Below, piece after piece: positions 1-5,762 of a stretch of 32,428 nt of DNA. Origin of the DNA: Acidobacteriota bacterium (GTDB lineage Bacteria > Acidobacteriota > Thermoanaerobaculia > Thermoanaerobaculales > Sulfomarinibacteraceae); assembly GCA_013152925.1 (NCBI GenBank), contig JAADFK010000030.1:1-32428 (forward strand). Reading direction: 5' to 3'. A program made the position numbers and the translations under genes. Numbering within the stretch: the first letter of the stretch is position 1; each line of letters begins with the position of its first letter. The notes beneath the pieces were generated by a model. The model made no database searches and was not told the DNA's origin. It saw nothing but the letters and a program-made list of their open reading frames with translations.

Positions 1-1087
1 GCCCCTCGAAAAGCAGATGGCAGCGCCGGTACTGCTTGCGGACGTCGCGCAGGGCGTCGAGGGCCTTGGGATGGTCGAACTTGTTGATGGCCACGAAGTC
101 GGCGTAGTCCAGCATGTCGATCTTCTCGAGCTGCATGGGCGCGCCGTACTCGGGAGTCATGACGTAGAGAGAGAGATCGGCGATGTCGACGATCTCCGTG
201 TCCGCCTGGCCGATCCCCGAGGACTCCACCACGATCAGGCCGAACCCCGCCGCCTGGCACAGCGCGATGGAGCGGCCGATGTTGCCGGAGAGGGCGCTGT
301 GGGCTTGGCGGGTGGCCAGCGAGCGCATGTACACGCGCTCGCTGCCCAGCACGTTCATGCGGATCCGGTCGCCGAGCAGCGCGCCGCCGGTCTTTCTCTT
401 GGTGGGATCCACGGAGAGGATGGCCACCGGGAGCGAGGGGTAGTCCGTCAGGAAGCGGCGGACGATCTCGTCGGTCAGCGAGCTCTTGCCGGCCCCGCCG
501 GTGCCGGTGATTCCCAGGACGGGGGCCTTCGTCTTCACCTCGGGAATCGGGAGCTCCCGCCCGGACTCCACGAGGGTGATGCCCCGGGCCACCTCGAGCC
601 AGCTCGCCGGCGTCAGCCGCTCGGGATCGATGCCGTCCAGATCGGCCGGGTCGAAATCGCACTCCTGGATCATCACATCGATCATCCCGTCGAGACCCAG
701 CCGCCGGCCGTCCTCGGGGGAGAAGATCTTGGTGACGCCGTAGGCCTCGAGCTCGGCGATCTCCCGCGGGATGATGACACCGCCGCCGCCGCCGAAGACG
801 CGGATGTGGCCCGCGCCACGCTCCCGGAGCAGGTCGATCGTGTACCTGAAGAACTCCATGTGGCCGCCCTGGTAGGAGGAGATGGCGATCCCCTGCGCGT
901 CCTCCTGGATGGCGGCGTCGACGATCTCGGCCACAGAGCGGTCGTGCCCCAGGTGGATGACCTCGGCGCCGTGGGCCTGGAGGAGCCGGCGGATGATGTT
1001 GATGGCCGCGTCGTGACCGTCGAAGAGCGAGGCGGCGGTGACGAACCGGACCTTGTGCTTGGGTGTGTACCCTTCGGTGGTGCTCAT
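1..1087 (-). CDS. icmF: IcmF-type fused isobutyryl-CoA mutase, N-terminal part (cut by window edge)
   Basis: The first 362 residues are visible, read from the ATG at 1087 toward the left edge; the rest lies outside. Residues about 13-145 form a cobalamin-binding domain: the D23-x-H25 motif of the B12 lower-ligand loop and a glycine run at 99-103. After a linker comes a MeaB-like G-protein domain: P-loop GTGGAGKS at 195-202, ESSGIGQAD at 288-296 and NKFD at 335-338. The order B12 domain then GTPase is the IcmF arrangement; in that family a large substrate-binding mutase domain follows, expected beyond base 1. Known role of the family: coenzyme B12-dependent interconversion of isobutyryl-CoA and butyryl-CoA (some members act on other branched acyl-CoAs), with a built-in GTPase chaperone. 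A GGGAGGGG ribosome site sits just before the ATG. The product is cytoplasmic. The exact substrate cannot be told without the missing domain. Confidence 0.93.
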   Translation of the reverse strand, partial: MSTTEGYTPKHKVRFVTAASLFDGHDAAINIIRRLLQAHGAEVIHLGHDRSVAEIVDAAIQEDAQGIAISSYQGGHMEFFRYTIDLLRERGAGHIRVFGGGGGVIIPREIAELEAYGVTKIFSPEDGRRLGLDGMIDVMIQECDFDPADLDGIDPERLTPASWLEVARGITLVESGRELPIPEVKTKAPVLGITGTGGAGKSSLTDEIVRRFLTDYPSLPVAILSVDPTKRKTGGALLGDRIRMNVLGSERVYMRSLATRQAHSALSGNIGRSIALCQAAGFGLIVVESSGIGQADTEIVDIADLSLYVMTPEYGAPMQLEKIDMLDYADFVAINKFDHPKALDALRDVRKQYRRCHLLFEG

Positions 1088-1105
1088 GTCCCCTCCCGAA
1101 GGGTC

Positions 1106-1111
1106 AATATA
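1106..1111 (-). promoter_or_regulatory. Possible -10 box for icmF
   Basis: On the minus strand TATATT lies 18 bases before the icmF ATG and ahead of its ribosome site. It is the only AT-rich hexamer in the 136-base divergent gap to the rubrerythrin gene. No good -35 is seen 16-18 bases upstream, so the call is tentative. Confidence 0.4.
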
Positions 1112-1223
1112 CCACCCGGGCCGGGACGCCGGACCGTCCTCCTGGGAATGGCTCTTGATCGGGAGGGCGGGATCTGGGAGGATCCGGGCATCCGCGTGGC
1201 AGCGGATGGAAAGGAGCACGCCC

Positions 1224-1733
1224 ATGCGTCCCATGACCGAGGAGTTCCTCAAGGCGGCCTTCGCCGGCGAGAGCCAGGCCCACATGAAGTACATGGCCTT
1301 TGCGGCCAAGGCGGAGAAGGAGGGCAAGCCCAATATCGCCAACCTGTTCCGGGCCATCGCCTTCGCCGAGCTCGTCCACGCCCACAACCATCTGGAGGTG
1401 CTCGGTGGCATCGGGTCCACCGCGGAGAACCTCGAGGCCGCCAAGGGCGGCGAGGACTTCGAGATCGACGAGATGTACCCGGCGTACCTGGAAAACGCGA
1501 GGCTCCAGGGGGAGAAGAAGGCCGAGCGCAGCTTCAACTTCGCCGTGGAGGCCGAGAAGATCCACTCCGAGCTCTACGCCGCGGCCAAAAAGGCCGTGGA
1601 CGCGGGCGAGGACCTCTCCGAGGCCAAGGTCTGGGTCTGCCCCGTCTGCGGCTGGACCTTCACCGGCGACGAGCCCCCCGAGCGCTGTCCCGTCTGCCAG
1701 GCGCTGGCGAAGGTGTTCAAGGCGTTCGGATAG
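1224..1733 (+). CDS. rbr: Rubrerythrin
   Basis: A 169-residue protein of the usual rubrerythrin length. The N-terminal ferritin-like helical bundle carries diiron-type glutamates and histidines (for example E16, E49 with H52/H54/H56, E90, and E111 near H114). The C-terminal rubredoxin-like domain has two Cys pairs, C139-x-x-C142 and C155-x-x-C158, for a mononuclear iron site. The family reduces hydrogen peroxide in the cytoplasm of anaerobes and microaerophiles, taking electrons from rubredoxin or NADH-dependent donors; that role here is by homology. The start at 1224 is chosen because AAGGAG at 1211-1216 is seven bases upstream; an ATG at 1233 is an in-frame alternative. The reading frame stays open upstream to 1038, but that part overlaps the icmF start and looks non-coding. 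It is divergent from icmF and followed 22 bases after its stop by a structured element. Confidence 0.95.
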   Translation: MRPMTEEFLKAAFAGESQAHMKYMAFAAKAEKEGKPNIANLFRAIAFAELVHAHNHLEVLGGIGSTAENLEAAKGGEDFEIDEMYPAYLENARLQGEKKAERSFNFAVEAEKIHSELYAAAKKAVDAGEDLSEAKVWVCPVCGWTFTGDEPPERCPVCQALAKVFKAFG

Positions 1734-1755
1734 CCCGCTTCCTGCGCAAGCGTTC

Positions 1756-1888
1756 TGCTGCGAGCCCGGGGAGACCCGCCGTTGCGGTCCTCTTCCCGGC
1801 GCCGCCGCCTGCGACGTGTTACCAGCACGCCTCGGCGGCGGCTTGGTCAGAAGCCCACACTGACGGGCCTCTCCGGGCTCTCGCGACG
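1756..1888 (+). ncRNA. Structured RNA candidate, copy 1 (3' of rubrerythrin)
   Basis: This 133-base element matches 24189-24321 without gaps at 90 of 133 positions (hand count). Closing helix P0: 1760-1763 pairs with 1881-1884 (GCGA/TCGC), then a conserved TC bulge at 1879-1880, then 1764-1773 pairs with 1869-1878. P1: small hairpin about 1774-1788 with loop CGTT. P2: 1801-1809 pairs with 1834-1842, a bulged T at 1810, a conserved internal loop (TGCGAC against GCCTC with A-C and C-T mismatches), 1815-1820 pairs with 1824-1829, and loop ACC. P3: 1846-1849 pairs with 1861-1864. Two pairs (1770/1872 and 1819/1825) are G-U only if the plus strand is transcribed. No U-tract follows, so it is not an ordinary terminator. 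It may be a 3'UTR domain, a separate RNA, or a palindromic repeat. The family is not one I recognise. Confidence 0.6.
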
Positions 1889-1930
1889 AACGGCCACGGA
1901 AGATCCGGGCTGCGGGAGCGAGGACTGGCG

Positions 1931-1936
1931 TAGAAT
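1931..1936 (+). promoter_or_regulatory. -10 box (TAGAAT) for a leaderless transcript
   Basis: TAGAAT is separated by exactly six bases from the ATG at 1943, so transcription would begin at or next to the start codon. No Shine-Dalgarno sequence precedes the gene. No clear -35 is seen. The same spacing recurs at 5479, 14588 and 32369. Confidence 0.55.
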
Positions 1937-1942
1937 CATGGC

Positions 1943-2446
1943 ATGGCCGAGCGATTCGAACGCGTTTTCCGGGCCCTCGACCGGGCGGGCGTGAGATACC
2001 TCGTCGTCGGGGGCGTCGCCGTGGTGCTCCATGGTTACCTCAGGACCACGGCCGATCTCGACCTGGTGATTGGGCTCGAGCCGGAGAACGTGGCGCGCGC
2101 CGTCGGCGCTCTGGAGCAGGCCGGGTTCCGGCCGAGAGCCCCCGTGCCCCTGCGTTCTTTCGCCGATCCGGTGATCCGGCGGTCGTGGATCGAGACGAAG
2201 CATCTTCAGGTGTTTTCCCTGTGGCACGAGGAGCTGCCGGGTTTCGAAGTGGACCTCTTTGTGGAGGAGCCCTTCGACTTCGACGTGGCGTGGCGGCGTC
2301 GTGTGGAGGTTCCCCTGCATGACACCACCGCTGCCGTGGTGTGTCTCGAAGATCTCCTTTCGCTCAAGCGTTCGGCCGGGCGGGCCCGGGATCTCGAAGA
2401 CGTGAAGGCCCTCCTGTCGCTCCAGGGGGATGACAGCGATGGATGA
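1943..2446 (+). CDS. Nucleotidyltransferase, AbiEii/MNT-like (possible toxin-antitoxin component)
   Basis: A 167-residue protein with the minimal nucleotidyltransferase core: GG at 23-24 in a beta-strand-helix context (LVVGGVAVVLHG), the metal-binding pair D38-x-D40 in TTADLDLV, and a third acidic residue at D104 in FEVDLF. The C-terminal part ends in a short helix set (ICLEDLL-like segment, then ARDLEDVKALL) that is typical of the AbiEii/DUF6036-like group. Such proteins transfer nucleotides to tRNA or protein targets and often act with a small partner gene in toxin-antitoxin or abortive-infection modules. Here the last bases overlap the start of a small downstream gene, which supports that reading, but the target and the toxin role are inference. 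It is probably leaderless: TAGAAT lies six bases before the ATG and no ribosome site is seen. Confidence 0.8.
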   Translation: MAERFERVFRALDRAGVRYLVVGGVAVVLHGYLRTTADLDLVIGLEPENVARAVGALEQAGFRPRAPVPLRSFADPVIRRSWIETKHLQVFSLWHEELPGFEVDLFVEEPFDFDVAWRRRVEVPLHDTTAAVVCLEDLLSLKRSAGRARDLEDVKALLSLQGDDSDG

Positions 2447-2645
2447 GCGCCGGGAAGACCGGGACACCTTCGGGTGGAGCCGTGCCGCCACCAGCCGGCG
2501 CCAGCGGCGGGCGGGCCTTTCCATGACCCCCGCCGAGCGCCTGGACTGGCTCGAGAAGATGCTCGACGAGCTCCTGCCGCTCCTCGGCCGGGCGCGCCAG
2601 GCCGGGCGGGAGCACAGCCGGGAACCCAGGCACGAATCTTCGTGA
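2439..2645 (+). CDS. Small charged partner protein of the nucleotidyltransferase
   Basis: A 68-residue protein whose ATG lies inside the last codons of the nucleotidyltransferase gene, a coupling typical of toxin-antitoxin pairs. CAGGGGGA at 2423-2430 is eight bases before the ATG at 2439; an ATG at 2430 in the same frame is too close to this site. The N-terminus is rich in Arg and Asp. The middle segment, TPAERLDWLEKMLDELL at about residues 29-45, is a predicted amphipathic helix that resembles the short E-R-L-x-W-L-E proteins often found beside AbiEii-like nucleotidyltransferases. There is no catalytic motif. It could be an antitoxin or an oligomerisation partner; the assignment rests on position and the helix motif only. 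Confidence 0.6.
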   Translation: MDERREDRDTFGWSRAATSRRQRRAGLSMTPAERLDWLEKMLDELLPLLGRARQAGREHSREPRHESS

Positions 2646-2685
2646 GTTATCGTGCTCTCGGGCGGCTTTCGCCGTTCCCCCGCAT

Positions 2686-2734
2686 CACGGTGCGGATCCC
2701 GTTACCGTGTCGCCGGTGCTTCGGCGGTACCGGC
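2686..2734. terminator. Two short hairpins between convergent genes
   Basis: In the 100-base gap between the partner gene and the end of mtaB, CACGGT (2686-2691) pairs with ACCGTG (2704-2709), and GCCGGT (2712-2717) pairs with ACCGGC (2729-2734). Neither is followed by a T-run on either strand. They may help end transcription of the two converging genes, but this is weak evidence. Confidence 0.35.
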
Positions 2735-2745
2735 TGGCGGGCAGA

Positions 2746-4044
2746 TCACCGGCGCAGCGGGAGGGGTGAGGCCGCGAGGATGGCGCCGGGAAGGATCTCT
2801 CGCAGCCGGACGGCTGTAATCCGGTTGGCGAGGTCGGTGCCATCCGGTGTGTCGGTGAGGATGCGGAGGTAGTTGCTCGTCAGGCCGCTCCAGCGGAGGA
2901 CCGCGCCGTGTGGCTCGGGCTCTTCCCAGAGCACGTCCATGGTGCGGCCGAGGAAGCGGGCCTGGAAGGCGCGCTCCAGCCGGGCGCCGAGCTCGTGGAG
3001 GCGGCGGCTGCGCTCGGAGGCCACGGGCCCCGGCACCTGGCCGGGCATGGAGGCGGCGGGGGTGCCGGGGCGGCGGGAGTAGCGGAAGACGTGGAGCCGG
3101 GCGAAGCCCACGGATTCCACGAAGGCCAGGGACTCCTCGAGCTCGGCGTCGGTCTCACCGGGGAAACCGGCCATGACGTCCGTGGTGACGGCCATGTCCG
3201 GATGGGCGGCTCGCGCCAGCTCCACCAGCCGGGCAAAGGCCGCCGTGTCCGTGCGGCGGGCCATCCGCCGGAGGGTGGCGTCGCAGCCGCTCTGGAGCGG
3301 CAGGTGGAGGTGGGGCAGGAGCCGCGGGTCCTCCCAGAGCTCGAAGAAGCCCTCGTGGAGGTCCCAGGGCTCCACGGAGGACAGGCGCAGCCGCTCGATC
3401 CGGGTCTCGTCGAGAACCCGCCGGACCAGCTCCTCGAGGCCGCGGGGCCGGCCCAGGTCGTGGCCCCAGGAGCCCAGGTGGACCCCGGAGAGCACGGCCT
3501 CACGGTATCCGGCCGCCGTCAGCCGGCGGATCTCGGCGACCACCTCCTCCGCCGGCCGGCTCAACCCGGCGCCCCGGGCCACGGTGACGATGCAGAAGGC
3601 GCACCGGTTGTCGCAGCCGTCCTGGACCTTGACGAAGGCGCGGGTGTGGTCTCCGAGGGCGGGGAAGGGGGCGCCGTCGGCCGCCGGCACGGGGTCACCG
3701 TCGTCGAGAAGGCCTTCCGTGGCCAAGATCTCCGCCAGGCGGTCCTTGTTCTCGTTGGGCACGACGAGGCGAGCGCCGGTGGCGCGGGCCGCGTCCTGGT
3801 CGAGCTGGGACCAGCATCCCGTTACCACGAGAACGGCCGATGAGTTGTCTCGCCGAAGGCGGCGCAGCATGTGCCGGGACTTCCTCGCGGCGGTTGCCGT
3901 CACCGTGCAGGTGTTCAGCACGCAAAGATCGGCCGGATCACCGGGTCCGACGATCCGGTGTCCCGCCGCGGCGAGCTGGCCCGCCAGGGATTCCATCTCC
4001 CCGATGTTGAGCCGGCAGCCCAGTGTCTCGAGCCGAACGCGCAT
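2746..4044 (-). CDS. mtaB: tRNA (N6-threonylcarbamoyladenosine(37)-C2)-methylthiotransferase MtaB
   Basis: A 432-residue radical SAM methylthiotransferase of normal family length. The N-terminal UPF0004 domain carries its three cluster cysteines at C10, C46 and C77. The radical SAM domain has C144-x3-C148-x2-C151 in GCDNRCAFC. A C-terminal TRAM-like region follows (about residues 370-432). The substitution pattern (ETLGCRLN, CTVTATAARKSR, HLPLQSG) fits MtaB rather than MiaB or RimO. The enzyme adds a methylthio group to t6A37 of ANN-decoding tRNAs to give ms2t6A, in the cytoplasm. The start at 4044 has GGAGG four bases upstream. It is a single gene, convergent with the nucleotidyltransferase pair. 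Confidence 0.92.
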   Translation of the reverse strand: MRVRLETLGCRLNIGEMESLAGQLAAAGHRIVGPGDPADLCVLNTCTVTATAARKSRHMLRRLRRDNSSAVLVVTGCWSQLDQDAARATGARLVVPNENKDRLAEILATEGLLDDGDPVPAADGAPFPALGDHTRAFVKVQDGCDNRCAFCIVTVARGAGLSRPAEEVVAEIRRLTAAGYREAVLSGVHLGSWGHDLGRPRGLEELVRRVLDETRIERLRLSSVEPWDLHEGFFELWEDPRLLPHLHLPLQSGCDATLRRMARRTDTAAFARLVELARAAHPDMAVTTDVMAGFPGETDAELEESLAFVESVGFARLHVFRYSRRPGTPAASMPGQVPGPVASERSRRLHELGARLERAFQARFLGRTMDVLWEEPEPHGAVLRWSGLTSNYLRILTDTPDGTDLANRITAVRLREILPGAILAASPLPLRR

Positions 4045-4094
4045 CCAGCCTCCGGAGCCTCACGGTACGGGTGGGCACCTGGGGTGTCAATGAT

Positions 4095-4220
4095 TGGGGG
4101 AGGTGAGGCATGAGGAGTGAAGAGTCAGGAGTTGGGAGTGAGGGGAGAAGAAAGAGGATCGAGGAGAGAGGACAGGGGGCTGGTGTTTCGGGGAGAAAGT
4201 GGGGTGGGAGGGGGGAGGGG
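4095..4220. repeat. Purine-rich (G/A) tract upstream of the serine hydrolase
   Basis: The plus strand here is almost all G and A, with many GAGGAG-, GGGAGTGAGGGG- and GGGGGGAGGGG-like runs and only scattered T or C. It fills most of the 230-base gap between mtaB and the ATG at 4275. The frame of the downstream gene stays open through it back to 4110, but the encoded residues are low-complexity Gly/Arg/Glu/Ser, so it is not counted as coding. It could form G-quadruplex or triplex DNA. Confidence 0.55.
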
Positions 4221-4274
4221 CCGGATTTGGCATGGGACGGGCGATGCCGGGGCGCTGTGAGAGAATCCGGGATT

Positions 4275-5762
4275 ATGGGGGCCTTCCAGAGGAACCTGAG
4301 GTCGGGGAGCGCGCGGTGGCACGTGGTGACAGCCGGGTTGCTGCTGCCGTTTGCGCTGGCGGTAGCGGTGCCGGGCGCCCAGGCGTTCGAGCCGCTGCCG
4401 CGAATGACGCCGGCAAGGGCCGGGATCGATCCCGTGGCCCTGGACGGGGCCCTGGAGGACCTGGGCCGGGCGCCGGGGATCTACTCCGTGGTCGTCATCC
4501 GCCACGACGCCGTGCTGGCCGAACGGTACTGGCGGGGCTCGCCGGAGACCCTGCACCACCTGGCCTCGGTCACCAAGAGCGTCACGTCGACCCTGGTGGG
4601 CGTGGCCGTGGACCGGGGCTTCATTCCGGATGTGGATGTCCCCATGGTGGACTACCTGCCGCCGGCGCTCCTCCCGGACGATCCGGCCAAGGACGCCATC
4701 ACACTGCGGCACCTCCTGACCATGACCTCGGGCCTGGACTTCGACGAGAGCAAGGACTGGGAGAGCTGGCTTCAGGCCCCCAACCAGGCGGCCTTCATCC
4801 TCGACCGGCCCCTGGCGGCACCGCCTGGCGAGCTCTTCCACTACAGCACGGCAGCCTCCCACCTCCTCTCCATCGTCCTCAGCGAGGCTGTGGGCATCCC
4901 GGCGGCCGACTTCGCCCGCGGCACGCTCTTCGGCTCCCTCGGCATCACGGATTTCCGCTGGCAGACCGATAACCAGGGTTTCGACTACGGGGGCCACGGG
5001 CTCTGGCTGAGAACCGAGGACATGGGCAAGCTGGGAGTGCTCTTCCTCGACTGGGGTGTTTGGGAGGGCTCCCGGGTTCTCTCCACCGGATGGATCGCGG
5101 GGGCGACATCCCTTCAGGTCGACCTGGGGGCGCGGTTCGGTCCCCTCAACGACATCGGCTACGGTTGGCTCTGGTGGCTGGACGACGGTCTCCGCTGGCC
5201 CGTCTATCTGGCCTGGGGCTGGGGTGGCCAGTTCGTCTTCTGCGTTCCGGCCTTGGACCTTGTCGTCGCCACCAGCGCCAACTGGAACGTCGGAGCGGTG
5301 GACGCCAATCGCCAGGAAACGGCCATTCTCAACGTCATCGTCGACGAGATCCTGCCCATTGTGAGCCACCGTCCGCCGCGGCGGGTCCGCGTGCATGCGG
5401 CGCCCGAGGTGTACGGAGGGGCGATGTCCGGAGGAACGGGCCCACTGTCCGGCCGGCCCGGCGGCGGGGCGACGCCTGTAGAATCGTCCAATGAAGAGCT
5501 CCCTGGGAATCCTCGTCCTGATCGTGAGCCATCTCGTTTCCCTGGCGGCGCACGCAAGCTCCCGGGAGGAGTGGGCGCGGTGGACCAGGCACGGTCCGCC
5601 CGTGTGGGAGGGGTGGGCCATCGCCGCCGACCCGTCGGTGCTGGTGGACGAGGGCATCTACCGGATGGTGTACACGGCGTGGTTGCCCAGCCCCGACCGC
5701 ACCCTGCTGGCGGAGGCCGTGTCCTCCAACGGCCTCGACTGGAGCCCCGCCCTTCCCGTTGA
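4275..5762 (+). CDS. Secreted serine hydrolase, class C beta-lactamase family, with odd C-terminal extension
   Basis: The frame encodes 495 residues from the ATG at 4275. Residues about 14-36 form a signal peptide ending AQA, so the mature enzyme is exported. The penicillin-binding fold motifs are SVTK (S98, K101) and Y190-S-T; the third box is not KTG but a WGWGGQ segment at about 314-319, as in esterase or peptidase-like COG1680 members. The family cleaves esters, amides or D-amino-acid peptides; the substrate is unknown. The recognisable domain ends near residue 365. The last roughly 130 residues are Pro/Gly/Arg-rich and 272 bases of this frame overlap, out of frame, the next gene. Either the stop codon was lost or the extension is spurious. 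Upstream, GAGAAT at 4261-4266 is a possible -10 box. Confidence 0.82.
   Translation: MGAFQRNLRSGSARWHVVTAGLLLPFALAVAVPGAQAFEPLPRMTPARAGIDPVALDGALEDLGRAPGIYSVVVIRHDAVLAERYWRGSPETLHHLASVTKSVTSTLVGVAVDRGFIPDVDVPMVDYLPPALLPDDPAKDAITLRHLLTMTSGLDFDESKDWESWLQAPNQAAFILDRPLAAPPGELFHYSTAASHLLSIVLSEAVGIPAADFARGTLFGSLGITDFRWQTDNQGFDYGGHGLWLRTEDMGKLGVLFLDWGVWEGSRVLSTGWIAGATSLQVDLGARFGPLNDIGYGWLWWLDDGLRWPVYLAWGWGGQFVFCVPALDLVVATSANWNVGAVDANRQETAILNVIVDEILPIVSHRPPRRVRVHAAPEVYGGAMSGGTGPLSGRPGGGATPVESSNEELPGNPRPDREPSRFPGGARKLPGGVGAVDQARSARVGGVGHRRRPVGAGGRGHLPDGVHGVVAQPRPHPAGGGRVLQRPRLEPRPSR
5479..5484 (+). promoter_or_regulatory. -10 box (TAGAAT) for a leaderless transcript
   Basis: TAGAAT is followed by exactly six bases and then the ATG at 5491, with no ribosome site. 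It lies inside the C-terminal part of the upstream serine hydrolase frame. The spacing matches the sites at 1931, 14588 and 32369. Confidence 0.55.

Noticed and set aside
1801-1842. The long hairpin in the 133-base element read as an ordinary factor-independent terminator
   Set aside because: No T-run follows in either copy, the internal loop and bulge are conserved, and surrounding helices close it into a larger structure.
17-1933. 638-residue open frame on the plus strand over icmF and rubrerythrin
   Set aside because: It is the antisense of icmF and an out-of-frame reading of rubrerythrin; the residues are Arg/Gly/Val-rich with no domain, as expected for GC-rich shadow frames.
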